Below, piece by piece: positions 7,415 to 15,716 of a DNA stretch of 64,000 bases. The translations under genes and the position numbers were made by a program. The DNA lies in the NCBI RefSeq assembly GCF_016863275.1, contig NZ_BOOO01000047.1:1-64000 (forward strand), read 5' to 3'. Position 1 is the stretch's first letter. The number at the start of each line of letters is the position of its first letter. This stretch comes from Planotetraspora mira (lineage in GTDB: Bacteria > Actinomycetota > Actinomycetes > Streptosporangiales > Streptosporangiaceae). Below the pieces are notes generated by a model. That model was not told where the DNA came from, did not search any database, and worked only from the letters and a program-made list of their open reading frames with translations.

Positions 7415-7448
7415 GCGTTTGTCCGGCCAAATTGCGGATCTTGCTAAC
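7404..7448 (-). pseudogene. 3' end of a tyrosine-recombinase (integrase) gene, copy 2
   Basis: The minus strand reads VSKIRNLAGQTQGP then TGA (7404-7406), the same tail as at 684-740 with conservative changes (R-S-L-T versus R-N-L-A). Only about 14 codons remain; upstream sequence on the minus strand is not integrase-like. That two independent copies keep the same reading frame and tail suggests both were once real integrase genes from related elements. Confidence 0.6.
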
Positions 7449-7502
7449 ACGTCCGGACGCCGGTTTTGCTCCAGAGGGTCAGGCGGCCCGCCGGCCGAGG
7501 GC

Positions 7503-7826
7503 TCAGGTCAGGTCCCCCTCTTGGGTCTCTTCGACCTGTCGGATGAGCTCCTTCAGCCGGGAGATCTCGTCGCGCAGGGCTTTCTTGCCGGCCGGCGTGA
7601 GGTGAATCCACGTACGGCCGCGTCTGCCCTCGTAGCCTTTCTCGATTGTGATCAGGCCGGCCTTCTCCAGGACGGTGAGGTGCTGGGAGAGGTTGCCGAC
7701 CGTCAGGTCCAGCGTCGTACGCAGGAAGCCGAACTCCACCCGCCGTGCTTCGTGGGCGATGGTCAGGATGCCCAGCCGTACGCGCTGGTGAACGACGTCG
7801 TCGAGCCCGTTCGCGGGGTGGGTCAT
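7503..7826 (-). CDS. Winged-helix transcriptional regulator
   Basis: The 107-aa protein is a single winged-helix domain of the MarR/PadR-like type. Helices RVRLGILTIAHEARRVEFGF and the recognition helix LTVGNLSQHLTVLEKAGLI are followed by a wing with GYEGRRGRTWIHLTPAGK. The C-terminal helix (LRDEISRLKELIRQVEE) would dimerise. Its ATG at 7826 overlaps the stop of the membrane-protein gene (ATGA), so the regulator is the second gene of the operon and probably senses through, or represses, that membrane protein. Confidence 0.85.
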   Translation of the reverse strand: MTHPANGLDDVVHQRVRLGILTIAHEARRVEFGFLRTTLDLTVGNLSQHLTVLEKAGLITIEKGYEGRRGRTWIHLTPAGKKALRDEISRLKELIRQVEETQEGDLT

Positions 7827-8539
7827 GCGTGGCGCCGCTCGGCGAGCGCGAAGCCCGCTCCGCCCAGGAGGAGCACGCCACCGGTCAGCGCCAGGGCGGG
7901 AAGGAAGCTCCACGTCGGGGAGAGGTTCACGTCGATGTTCAGGCGCGGGCCGATGCCGCAGGCCAGGAGCGTCACCACCAGATAGCCGATGGCGAAGCTG
8001 AGCACGGCCCAGCTGCGTTCCACGCGGGCCAGGACGAACAGGGCCAGGCTGATGGAGATCAGCGGCACCAGGCCGACGGCGACCGGGCCGGACGGTGACA
8101 TGCCCGCCAGGTTCAGTTGCTGCGCCCATCCCGACAAGACACCGAAGATCAGCCCGACCGCGACTCCGGCGCCGACATACGGCAGGATGCGGGCGCCCAC
8201 TCCACGACTACGGGCCCGGTGGACATAGAAGGCGGCGATCGCCGCGTATGCCAGGACGAAGGCGGAGATCCAGTAGACGCCGGCCGGCCAGCCGACGACC
8301 TGGACACAGGTGCCCTTGTAGATGAGCTCCACGCCGCCCCGGGCGCCCAGGGCCGGGTCGCACGTCACGACGTGCCGCCCCAAGCGGTAGAAGGGCGCGG
8401 CTGCGACGACCACCAGGCCGAGCAGCACGAGCGGGAACCAGGTGCCGCGCTGTGCCTGGCGCACACGTCGGGTGAGGTGTTCCGTGGTCGAGAAGACCTG
8501 CCGGGCGATGTCCGCGGAGAGAGCCGATTCGTCTGTCAC
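7823..8539 (-). CDS. Integral membrane protein, six or so helices
   Basis: The 238-aa protein has hydrophobic spans near residues 35-55, 85-105, 120-145, 150-170, 178-198 and 210-230, separated by short basic loops (HRARSRGVGAR). No catalytic motif is visible. Membrane proteins of this type paired with a small winged-helix regulator are frequent in actinobacteria, without a known activity. It is the first gene of the operon with the downstream regulator. Confidence 0.7.
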   Translation of the reverse strand: MTDESALSADIARQVFSTTEHLTRRVRQAQRGTWFPLVLLGLVVVAAAPFYRLGRHVVTCDPALGARGGVELIYKGTCVQVVGWPAGVYWISAFVLAYAAIAAFYVHRARSRGVGARILPYVGAGVAVGLIFGVLSGWAQQLNLAGMSPSGPVAVGLVPLISISLALFVLARVERSWAVLSFAIGYLVVTLLACGIGPRLNIDVNLSPTWSFLPALALTGGVLLLGGAGFALAERRHA

Positions 8540-8873
8540 GGCATTAGGTTTGCATCACAAATCACTCTTCGCAACATACTTCCCAAGATTCGCGGCCTGC
8601 CGCGGACTGGATCTACCGCCTGACCTGCCGTTTCGGCGGACGCAGCCCATTCCCGTCGCATTCCGGTGGGCATCCCAGGGTCTGAGGAACATTCGAACCC
8701 GATCGCGCGTCATAGCTACTTGGCGGACGGCCGCGCTCCATCGAGATCCTGGTCCACTTGATCGCTGTCACCGGGCCGCGCTCCGGTCGCCGCACTGGAC
8801 GTCGAGGACTGCGCCGCGGTGACGCACGGGGGGACACCGTGGCGCCGGCGACTTCATGCGGGAGGAGTTCCAC
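8540..8873. other. Intergenic region, nothing recognised
   Basis: The region lies between divergent genes. It shows no gene with proper codon bias. It should hold the promoters of the membrane-protein operon and the AraC regulator. A Shine-Dalgarno GGGAGGAG ends it at 8859-8866. Confidence 0.5.
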
Positions 8874-9848
8874 ATGGCAGTTCGATTCGACGTGGAGTCC
8901 CTGCCTCCCAACGATCGTGCAGAGGCGATCCGTGAAGTCTCGCGGACGTTAAATGGCCGATCAGAGGTGGACTTTCCCTCGAATCCGGATCTCATCAGGG
9001 CCGTTACGATTACCAACGCGCTGGGCTCGGTAGAAATCTCAAGCATCCACTGGAACGTGGCTGCCCTTCGGCGGGCCGCCGGCCCAATGACTGATGACGT
9101 TGAACCGCACATTTTCGTCGGTCTCCAGAAATCAGGAGTGTCCCGATTCGACCAGGGCGGCAGGCAGGCGGAAATACGGCCGGGAGATCTGGTTCTGCTC
9201 CAGAACGTGAATCCTTACAGTGTTTTGTTTCAGGACACCGTGACCGCGTTCACCCTTCGTGTTCCCAATCGCATCCTTGGTCTCTCACCGTCCCTGCTGG
9301 GTCGGATCACATCTGTGCGACTCGGTGCGGAACGCCCGGTTGTGGATACCGCGGCGGCATTCATCTCCCGGTTGGCCCGCAATCAGGCCACTATCGGCGA
9401 GACTGACGCCGGCCTGTTGGCGCAGCCCTGTATCGAATTGATCAGGGCTGTGGTCACTACGGGCCTTGGGTGTGACGACCTGGCCAGGGAGCCTTTGCAT
9501 CACACTCTCCTGCAACGCGTCATGACTTACATACGTCTCCATCTGGCGGAGCGCGATCTGAGTGCCGAGCGTATCGCCGCCGAGCACTTCATTTCCGTGC
9601 GCCAGCTCTACTTGACTTTGTCTCAGGCCGGCATCTCACTCGGCGATTGGGTCAGGTCTCAGCGCTTGGAGAAGTGCAAACTGGAACTGGCCTCGCCCCT
9701 ACATCAGTTCACGACGATCGAGGCGATCGCCCACCGGTGGGGGTTTGCCAGCGCGCCCCATTTCAGCCGTGTATTCAAGGCCGCTTATGGTGTAAGCCCT
9801 CGCGAGTGGCGCCATAGGAATCGTCGGCTTCCAGCCGAAACAGAGTGA
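8874..9848 (+). CDS. AraC-family transcriptional regulator
   Basis: The 324-aa protein starts at ATG 8874, 8 bases after GGAGGAG. The N-terminal 200 residues form a cupin-like sensing domain of the AraC-binding-like type (HIFVGLQKSGVSRFDQGGRQ, then GDLVLLQNVNPY). The C-terminal 100 residues are the paired helix-turn-helix: YIRLHLAERDLSAERIAAEH, SVRQLYLTLS, and the second HTH AIAHRWGFASAPHFSRVFKA with the terminal GVSPREWR. It stands alone, so its targets are unclear; the hydrolase gene at 10097 is the nearest same-strand gene. Confidence 0.92.
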   Translation: MAVRFDVESLPPNDRAEAIREVSRTLNGRSEVDFPSNPDLIRAVTITNALGSVEISSIHWNVAALRRAAGPMTDDVEPHIFVGLQKSGVSRFDQGGRQAEIRPGDLVLLQNVNPYSVLFQDTVTAFTLRVPNRILGLSPSLLGRITSVRLGAERPVVDTAAAFISRLARNQATIGETDAGLLAQPCIELIRAVVTTGLGCDDLAREPLHHTLLQRVMTYIRLHLAERDLSAERIAAEHFISVRQLYLTLSQAGISLGDWVRSQRLEKCKLELASPLHQFTTIEAIAHRWGFASAPHFSRVFKAAYGVSPREWRHRNRRLPAETE

Positions 9849-9921
9849 CCGCCGGACGCCCGGACGAGCACCCCACGCCGGAAGATCTCCATTGCCACGG
9901 GGACCCGTACAGGTGCCGGGC

Positions 9922-9965
9922 GGAGCCTTGCACGGGAAGGCAAGGAGCCTTGCACGGCAAGGCAA
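9922..9965. repeat. Two-copy 22-bp tandem repeat
   Basis: Units 9922-9943 and 9944-9965 (GGAGCCTTGCACGG...) match at 21 of 22 positions. They lie in the gap between the AraC gene and the hydrolase gene. Recent duplication by slippage or a tandem operator are both possible. Confidence 0.7.
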
Positions 9966-10096
9966 GTTACCGCACGGTACAAAACCTATATTTGCCGCTG
10001 ATCCCACGAGGTCACGTCTTTCGGCGTTGACGCATGTAAGTCGACGGGCGCGATTCCTTGTCGCGGCCACTGTTCCCCGAGCACTAATGAGGGCCT

Positions 10097-10801
10097 ATGA
10101 GCACGCAACCGACACTCCTTCTCGTGCATGGCGCGTACCACCGTCCCTGGGTATGGGACCGGGTGATCGAGCAACTTCACGACGTGGACGTGCACACGGT
10201 GGCCTGTCCCAGTAGCGGGAGCGACCTTGGAGCACTCGGCACGCTTCAGGACGACGCCGATACGGTTGCCGCCGCTGTAGCCGCTATCGACGGCCCTGTC
10301 GTCGTCGTGGCGCACTCCTACGCCGGATCTGTCGTCACCGAGGCGCTGGCCGGCGCGGACAACGTCAAGCGAATCGTCTACCTCGCCGCCGCGATGGTCG
10401 ACGAGGGAGAGTCCCTGTTGGGAAGTGCGGGCGGTGTGCCGCCGTCCTGGTGGCTGATCAGCAAGGACGAGGGCCCCGAGGGTGGCGTCATCCGGGTGGC
10501 CGAGGACGAGGCCAAGGACGTCTTCTACGGCGACGTCGATTCCGAGCTCGCCGCGGAGGCGATAGAGAAACTGGTCCCCGCGTCGTACTCCTCGCAGACC
10601 GGACCGGTCTCCGGGGCCGCCTGGCACACCATTCCCAGCACGTACATCATCTGCACGGCGGACAACGCCATCCCCCCGTTCGCTCAGGAGGCGATGGCTG
10701 AGCGGGCGAAGCGGGTGTATCGCCTGGATTCCTCCCACAGCCCGTTCCTGTCGATGCCGTCAGAGTTGGCGGCACTGCTCAGGGGCGAACTCGCATCTTG
10801 A
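10097..10801 (+). CDS. Alpha/beta hydrolase
   Basis: The 234-aa protein has an oxyanion-hole segment LLLVHGAYHRPWVWD at the start, a nucleophile elbow AHSYAGSV with Ser at about residue 76, and a terminal His in RLDSSHSPFLS. It is cytoplasmic, as no signal peptide is seen. The elbow is A-H-S-Y-A, rather than the textbook GxSxG, which is common in the esterase/salicylate-esterase-like group. The substrate is unknown. The gene stands between the AraC gene and a strong terminator at 10831-10865. Confidence 0.88.
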   Translation: MSTQPTLLLVHGAYHRPWVWDRVIEQLHDVDVHTVACPSSGSDLGALGTLQDDADTVAAAVAAIDGPVVVVAHSYAGSVVTEALAGADNVKRIVYLAAAMVDEGESLLGSAGGVPPSWWLISKDEGPEGGVIRVAEDEAKDVFYGDVDSELAAEAIEKLVPASYSSQTGPVSGAAWHTIPSTYIICTADNAIPPFAQEAMAERAKRVYRLDSSHSPFLSMPSELAALLRGELAS

Positions 10802-10830
10802 ACGGCGCTGAAAAGCGCTCACATCCGCGT

Positions 10831-10865
10831 GTGTCCCCTGGTCTGCGATAGGGGCCAGGGGACAC
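10831..10865. terminator. Bidirectional intrinsic terminator
   Basis: A perfect 11-bp stem (10831-10841 with 10855-10865, GTGTCCCCTGG and its complement) separates the convergent hydrolase and lamin-tail genes. Confidence 0.85.
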
Positions 10866-10913
10866 ATCACTGTGGACGATCGACGACGCGCCGTCGGGAT
10901 GTAGGTCCGGGGC

Positions 10914-11402
10914 TCAGCAGGCCTTGGAGTAGACCTTCGACGAGGACTTGTAGGCGCAGGAGTCCTTCAGCGTCCCGGACGCGTTCCGCAGGTACGCGGT
11001 GTCCGAGGTGTTGTTCCAGATGTAGGCGAAAGTACCCAGGCTGAAACTCCTGCCCCAGTAGCGGTTGGCGGAGGTGTTCTTGCCCTTGCCGGTCCGCACG
11101 GTGACCGTCTTGCCGGCGCCGAGGGTGAACGCGCCGAACTTGAAGATGTGACCCGAGGTGGTGCTCTGCTTGTCGCGGAGGGTCCAGCCCTTGAGGCTGA
11201 CCGCCTTCTTCGTGGTGTTCTTGATCTGTACGTACTCGCCGTTGAGCTTCTTGTTCGTGACGGGAGTGTCGGAGGTGCGGCCGTACGAGTTGTAGTAGAT
11301 CTTGGTGATCTGGATGGCCGGGCCGGCCGCATACGCGGGCTGAGCGACGACGACCGCGCCGACGGCCAGCGAGGTGGCCAACAGCAGGGAACGAGCACGC
11401 AC
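10914..11402 (-). CDS. Secreted lamin-tail-domain protein
   Basis: The 162-aa protein begins with a signal peptide (MRARSLLLATSLAVGAVVVA, cleavage near AYAA-GPAIQ). The mature part is one lamin-tail (LTD) immunoglobulin-like domain: IQITKIYYNSYG, LNGEYVQIKNTTKKAVSLKG, WTLRDKQSTTSGHIFKF, and TLGAGKTVTVRTGKG. These are typical of extracellular structural or DNA-associated domains. Two Cys near the C terminus (DSCAYKSSSKVYSKAC) may pair outside the cell. Proteins of this sort are common in Streptomyces relatives; no specific function is known. Confidence 0.88.
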   Translation of the reverse strand: MRARSLLLATSLAVGAVVVAQPAYAAGPAIQITKIYYNSYGRTSDTPVTNKKLNGEYVQIKNTTKKAVSLKGWTLRDKQSTTSGHIFKFGAFTLGAGKTVTVRTGKGKNTSANRYWGRSFSLGTFAYIWNNTSDTAYLRNASGTLKDSCAYKSSSKVYSKAC

Positions 11403-11526
11403 AGGAGACTCCTGAGGTGGGGGACATGAACTGCGAGTTGATCATATTGATGGCGATAAGTACCGATGGACCGTTCCCGCATCGGTTTGGTATCTCTCGG
11501 GGACTTTGCGCGTAGGGGCCCGTCTC

Positions 11527-12234
11527 CTACCACGGGACCGGCGTCCCGTCCCAGGAGAAGAACTCCCCGGAGGGGCCGTCGTCCTTCAGCAGCGCCAGCC
11601 GGATCGCGCCCGCCGCGGCCTCGGCTGGGTCGCCGCCGCTGGTGGCGGCCGTGGCGTTGAGGTCGGTCCGGCGCAGGCCGGGTGCGAGTGCGTTCACCTT
11701 GATGCCGTCACCGGCCAGTGCGTGGGCGTAATACACGGTCAGTGCGTTCAGCGCGGCCTTGGACGACCGGTAGGCGGCGTAACCGCCTCGGTGCGGGAAC
11801 TGCGGTCCGGTGGCCCAGGTCAGCGATCCGGTACCGCTGGAGATGTTCACGATCCGGGGGTGCGCGGACCGCCGCAGCGCCGGCAGGAAGCCGTTGGTCA
11901 CCGCGACGACCCCGAAGACGTTCGTCTCATAGATGAGGCGAAAGGTGTCGACGTCCTCTCGGTCGGGTGTCTCGTCATCGCCGGAGATTCCGGCATTGTT
12001 GATCAGGATGTCCAGCGCGCCGACCTGGCGCGCGGCGTCGGCGATGCTCGCGGCGTGGGTCACGTCCAGGACGAGCGGTCGGGCGTCGCCGCCTATCTCC
12101 TCGACGGCGCGCTCTCCGCGCGCGGCGTCGCGCGAGCCGACGTAAACGGTGAGACCCGCGGCCGCGAGTTGGCGCGCGATCTCCTTGCCGATGCCCTTGT
12201 TGGCACCGGTGACCAGTGCGATCGAGTTGTCCAT
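11527..12234 (-). CDS. Short-chain dehydrogenase/reductase
   Basis: The 235-aa protein is a classical SDR. The Rossmann motif TGANKGIG is at residues 9-16, followed by NNAGIS, the catalytic Ser in SSGTGS, and YRSSK with Tyr and Lys. It starts at ATG 12234 after a weak Shine-Dalgarno. It reduces or oxidises a carbonyl using NAD(P)H in the cytoplasm. It is divergent from the XRE-family gene at 12316, a common pairing in actinobacteria where the XRE protein represses the SDR. Confidence 0.9.
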   Translation of the reverse strand: MDNSIALVTGANKGIGKEIARQLAAAGLTVYVGSRDAARGERAVEEIGGDARPLVLDVTHAASIADAARQVGALDILINNAGISGDDETPDREDVDTFRLIYETNVFGVVAVTNGFLPALRRSAHPRIVNISSGTGSLTWATGPQFPHRGGYAAYRSSKAALNALTVYYAHALAGDGIKVNALAPGLRRTDLNATAATSGGDPAEAAAGAIRLALLKDDGPSGEFFSWDGTPVPW

Positions 12235-12278
12235 GTCGTCGAGGGTGCCTGCCGGCCAGGCGACCGATCCAGGCACAA

Positions 12279-12315
12279 TCGATACCAGTGAAAAGGACGA
12301 CCCGGGAGGTATCGA
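12279..12315. promoter_or_regulatory. Inverted repeat around the ribosome-binding site
   Basis: TCGATACC at 12279-12286 pairs with GGTATCGA at 12308-12315, directly beside ATG 12316. The right arm overlaps the Shine-Dalgarno (GGGAGG at 12304-12309). It may be an operator for the XRE protein, or an mRNA hairpin that hides the ribosome-binding site. Confidence 0.5.
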
Positions 12316-13119
12316 ATGGTGAGAGACGAACTGGCCCGTTTCTTGCGCGATCGGCGGGAGGGGCTGCGCCCCGGTGACGTCGGCCTCCCCGCGGGGCCCC
12401 GGCGCCGCACGCCAGGCCTGCGCCGTGAGGAGGTCGCCGACCTGGCCTGCATGTCGGTTGACTACTACGTCCGGCTGGAGCAGGCGCGGGGGCCACGCCC
12501 GTCGCCGCGGATCCTGAAGTCTCTGGCGGGTGCGCTCCGGCTCGCGCCTGCCGAGCGGACGCACCTGTTCCGGCTGGCAGGCGTGGCTCCGGAGTCGCCC
12601 GCCGGACCGCCGCGGGAGGTTCGCCCGTACGTTGACGGCCTGCTGCGCCGGGTCCCGGAAACCGCGGTCGTCGTCACCGCGGCCACCTACGACGTGATCG
12701 CCTGGAACCCGCTCGCCGAAGCGCTACTCGGCAACCTCCGCGCCCAGCCCAACCTGGCCCGCCGGCGCTTCCTGTTCCGTGATGAGGTGCTGACCACGGG
12801 CCATGAGGAGTTCGGTGAGTTCGCGGTGGCTCGGCTGCGGGCCGCAGCCGATCGGTATCCCCACGACACGGCCCTTGCCGCCCTTCTGTCCGAGCTCAGA
12901 TCGGGCAGCGCGGAGTTCAACGAGATCTGGGCCACCAACCCGGTGTGCGCTCCCGGCCACCGGACGAAGACCATGACGCATCCCGAACTCGGTCGGCTTC
13001 GCATCAACTGCGACATCCTCATCACCCCGGACGACGACCAGCAGGTCGTATTCATGACCGCGGATCCGGGCACGCCGACCGCTCGCGCCCTGCGTCACCT
13101 GGCCGCCCAGGTCGCATGA
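12316..13119 (+). CDS. XRE-family regulator with MmyB-like ligand domain
   Basis: The 267-aa protein opens with an HTH_31-type helix-turn-helix: RTPGLRREEVADLACMSVDY, then YVRLEQARG and SPRILKSLAGAL. The C-terminal part (YDVIAWNPLAEALLGN, ... RRFLFRD... HPELGRLRI) is the MmyB-like domain that binds small ligands such as lipids or polyketides. The gene is divergent from the SDR at 11527-12234, so autoregulation plus control of the SDR is expected. The inverted repeat at 12279-12315 is a candidate operator. Confidence 0.92.
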   Translation: MVRDELARFLRDRREGLRPGDVGLPAGPRRRTPGLRREEVADLACMSVDYYVRLEQARGPRPSPRILKSLAGALRLAPAERTHLFRLAGVAPESPAGPPREVRPYVDGLLRRVPETAVVVTAATYDVIAWNPLAEALLGNLRAQPNLARRRFLFRDEVLTTGHEEFGEFAVARLRAAADRYPHDTALAALLSELRSGSAEFNEIWATNPVCAPGHRTKTMTHPELGRLRINCDILITPDDDQQVVFMTADPGTPTARALRHLAAQVA

Positions 13120-13156
13120 CCGGTATGTCTCTCGGGTTGAGTCGGGTCCGGGCCGG

Positions 13157-13819
13157 TCAGTTAGGCGGAGTGTCCCGCGGATTCGCCGGCTCTGGGCTGT
13201 GATCGGCGCCGCCGTCCGCCGGGGTCCGCGTCTTCTTGCGGATACGGGAGGCGCGGAGGTTGGCCATGTTGCCGCACGTGCGTACGTTGTGCCAGACCCC
13301 GCTGCTGTTCCGGGACGTGTCGTAGAAGGCGGATCGGCACCCGGGCTCGCGACACAACTTGAGGTGGGCCCAGTCGCCGTCCTGCTGGGCCAGCAGGATC
13401 TCTGACCAGACGGCCGACTCCAGCCACCTGCTGCCCGTGCCGAAGGGGACCATCCCCACCCGCCCCTCACCGTCGGAGACGAGGCTCACCTGGGCGCGCT
13501 GCTCGACGCCGGCCTGTGTACCGGCCATGTCGACAGGCCGCTCACCGGGAGGAACCGCAAGCATCTTCTCCACGGTCGTCCTGAGTTCCCGCAGCGCCTC
13601 CAAGTCCGCCTGGGGGAGTGACAGTCCGGGGGAATCGAGCCCTCGGCTGCGGGCCCATTCGTCGGCGGCCCCGCGCAGCCAGTCCTCAGCCGACGTGCGG
13701 TCGGTGAGCAGATCCGGGCCGTCACGTTCGACGGCATGCGTGTTCACCAACTCCTGCACCAGCGCGAGTCCGGCAGGAGCGGTCCGGGCCCCGAATCTCT
13801 CAGTCGCCAACCATGACAT
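13157..13819 (-). CDS. CGNR zinc-finger / ABATE-domain regulator
   Basis: The 220-aa protein has an ABATE-type N-terminal helical domain (LALVQELVNTHAV, then TSAEDWLRGA). Near the C terminus is a CGNR zinc finger: CREPGCRSAFYDTSRN, then RTCGNMANLRASR. Two CxxxxC-like pairs plus the CGN motif bind zinc and are expected to contact DNA. It is probably a stress-linked transcription factor. It is divergent from the SDR at 13927, which is its likely target. Confidence 0.85.
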   Translation of the reverse strand: MSWLATERFGARTAPAGLALVQELVNTHAVERDGPDLLTDRTSAEDWLRGAADEWARSRGLDSPGLSLPQADLEALRELRTTVEKMLAVPPGERPVDMAGTQAGVEQRAQVSLVSDGEGRVGMVPFGTGSRWLESAVWSEILLAQQDGDWAHLKLCREPGCRSAFYDTSRNSSGVWHNVRTCGNMANLRASRIRKKTRTPADGGADHSPEPANPRDTPPN

Positions 13820-13926
13820 AGGTAAGAGCTTATTTGACTACGTCGCTGGAAGCGAGCACTCTGGGACAGAGGCAAAGCGCCTTATGGCTCTGTCGCACGA
13901 CAGGGCGTCTTTCGAAGGAGTGTGGA

Positions 13927-14631
13927 ATGACCACTGTCAGTGGAGCGACCGTCCTGGTCACGGGTGGACAGCGAGGACTTGGCAAGGAGATCGTGCGGGA
14001 GCTTCTGCGTGCCGGGGCCGCGAAGGCGTACGTCACCTCCCGCGAGCCGGTGACCGAGGACGACCCGAGGATCGTCCCGCTCGAGTTCGAACTGGCGGAC
14101 CCGCGTGCCGCCGCTGAGCTCGCGCGAGTCGCCGGTGACGTCACCGTCGTCGTCAACAACGCCGGAATCATGACCTTCGGACCGCTCTTGGAGGACGACG
14201 AGGAGGAGGTCGCCCGGGTCTTCGGGATCGTGGCGTTCGGCCCGCTGCGCGTCGCGAAGGCCTTCGCGCCCGTTCTGGCGGCGAACGGAGGCGGCGCGCT
14301 GGTCAACATGCACTCGCTGACGTCGTGGATCGCCGGATTCCCCGGCTCCGGCACCCACGGCGCAGCGAAGGCCGCCCTGGTGTCGATGACCAACTCGCTC
14401 CGGGTGGAACTCGCCGCGCAGGGCACCCAGGTCCTCGGCGTCCAACTCGCTCTGACCGACACCGACCTGGTCCGCCGGTTGGACGGCGCCAAGAACGACC
14501 CGCGTGCAGTGGCCGCAGACATCGTCGCGGCCCTCCAGAAGGGGGAGTCCGAGTTGCTTGCGGACGACTTCAGCCGTCACTTCAAGGCCGCCCTCTCCGG
14601 CCCGGTCGAAGGACTGGCCGTGACGAACTGA
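13927..14631 (+). CDS. Short-chain dehydrogenase/reductase
   Basis: The 234-aa protein starts at ATG 13927 after GAAGGAG. It has TGGQRGLG at about residues 12-19 for cofactor binding and NNAGIM. The usual catalytic SYK set is seen only in part: HSLTSW, then GSGTHGAAKAAL, where the Tyr of the YxxxK motif is replaced by His (THGAAK). That may alter or remove activity. It is divergent from the CGNR regulator gene. Confidence 0.88.
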   Translation: MTTVSGATVLVTGGQRGLGKEIVRELLRAGAAKAYVTSREPVTEDDPRIVPLEFELADPRAAAELARVAGDVTVVVNNAGIMTFGPLLEDDEEEVARVFGIVAFGPLRVAKAFAPVLAANGGGALVNMHSLTSWIAGFPGSGTHGAAKAALVSMTNSLRVELAAQGTQVLGVQLALTDTDLVRRLDGAKNDPRAVAADIVAALQKGESELLADDFSRHFKAALSGPVEGLAVTN

Positions 14632-14803
14632 GGGAAGTCGTTAAAACCCGTTGCAGTCGATGCGCTGATGCCCATAGCGTCCGCGGAGCCGTCCATCGTG
14701 TGGGTGGGCGCCGTCGATGAGGAGGTGTGCGGCAGATGCGTATGAGCGCTCAGCAGCCGAGTCCGGGTTCTGACATCTTCCGCCCCCTCACCACGGAGAC
14801 AGC

Positions 14804-15685
14804 GTGCCGATCAGCATCACCCCACTGACCGACCCCGACCGCGACCCGAACAGCCACCGGCTGGCCTGGCTGGCATCCGACGCCGACGCGATTCCCGTAG
14901 GGTCTGCCTTCCTGCGTCTTTTCACCCGTGACGGAGAAGACCACCGCGCCGAGCTGGAACTGAACGTGCACCCGGCCGAGCGACGCGAAGGCACCGGCTC
15001 TCTCCTGCTGGACGCAGCCGTGGCCGCCGCCCGAAGCGAGAACCGACGCTGTGTCATCACGCAGGCCGAAGCCGGATCGCCCGGAGACCGGTTCCTGGCG
15101 GCCAGGGGCTTCCGCAGGGTTCTCACTCTGACGTTCACCCGGTTGCCGCTCGCGACGGCGGACATCAGCGCCCTGACCGAGATCATCGAACGGCCGCATC
15201 CCGGCTACCGGCTGGACGCCTGGGACGGAACCGTCCCGGACGACCTCGCCGAGACGTTCGCCGCCTCACGTCGCGCCATGGACGACATGCCCATGGACGA
15301 CACCGACTACGGCACGGTGAGCTGGGACGTCGATCGAGTCCGGACCGCGGCGCAAGCCGTTGAGAAGCGCGGCGACCTCCTGCACACCGTCGTCGCCGTC
15401 GACGAGTCCGACGGCTCGATCGTCGGATTCACCGAACTGGTCGTCCCCGGCGACGGCAGAGGTGACGCCCAGCACTACGGCACCGGTGTGCTCCCCGAGC
15501 ACCGGGGGCATGACCTCGGCCGCTGGATGAAGGCAGAGGCGATCCGGCAGGCCCGTGAACGTCACCCGGCCCTCGGCGGCCTGCTGACCGACACCGCTGA
15601 CAGCAACACCCACATGAGAGCCATCAACGACGCGCTCGGCTACGTGCCGACACACAAGACGTACGAGTACCAGCTCGATCTGTAG
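14804..15685 (+). CDS. GNAT acetyltransferase with two tandem domains
   Basis: The 293-aa protein begins at GTG 14804. The N-terminal GNAT-like half (residues 1-125) has ELNVHPAERREGTGSLLLDA, the acetyl-CoA pyrophosphate-binding stretch. The C-terminal half has TGVLPEHRGHDLGRWMKAEA (GxxxGxxL-like) and TDTADSNTHMRAINDALGYV. Double-GNAT proteins such as mycothiol synthase share this layout, but other relatives modify antibiotics or small metabolites. The acceptor is not known. Transcription appears independent. Confidence 0.88.
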   Translation: MPISITPLTDPDRDPNSHRLAWLASDADAIPVGSAFLRLFTRDGEDHRAELELNVHPAERREGTGSLLLDAAVAAARSENRRCVITQAEAGSPGDRFLAARGFRRVLTLTFTRLPLATADISALTEIIERPHPGYRLDAWDGTVPDDLAETFAASRRAMDDMPMDDTDYGTVSWDVDRVRTAAQAVEKRGDLLHTVVAVDESDGSIVGFTELVVPGDGRGDAQHYGTGVLPEHRGHDLGRWMKAEAIRQARERHPALGGLLTDTADSNTHMRAINDALGYVPTHKTYEYQLDL

Positions 15686-15716
15686 GAGGCTCCCGAGGAC
15701 AGGGATCGTCAGGTCT

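Larger units (their letters stand above)
7375..7450. repeat. Long direct repeat of 655-730, spaced 6720 bp
   Basis: The two segments align without gaps and match at most positions: terminator, integrase tail codons and the shared end GCGGATCTTGCTAA. The copies are exactly 6720 bp apart. Such long repeats flanking a small block, with tRNA halves near each, are expected at the ends of an integrated or stacked element. Confidence 0.75.
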
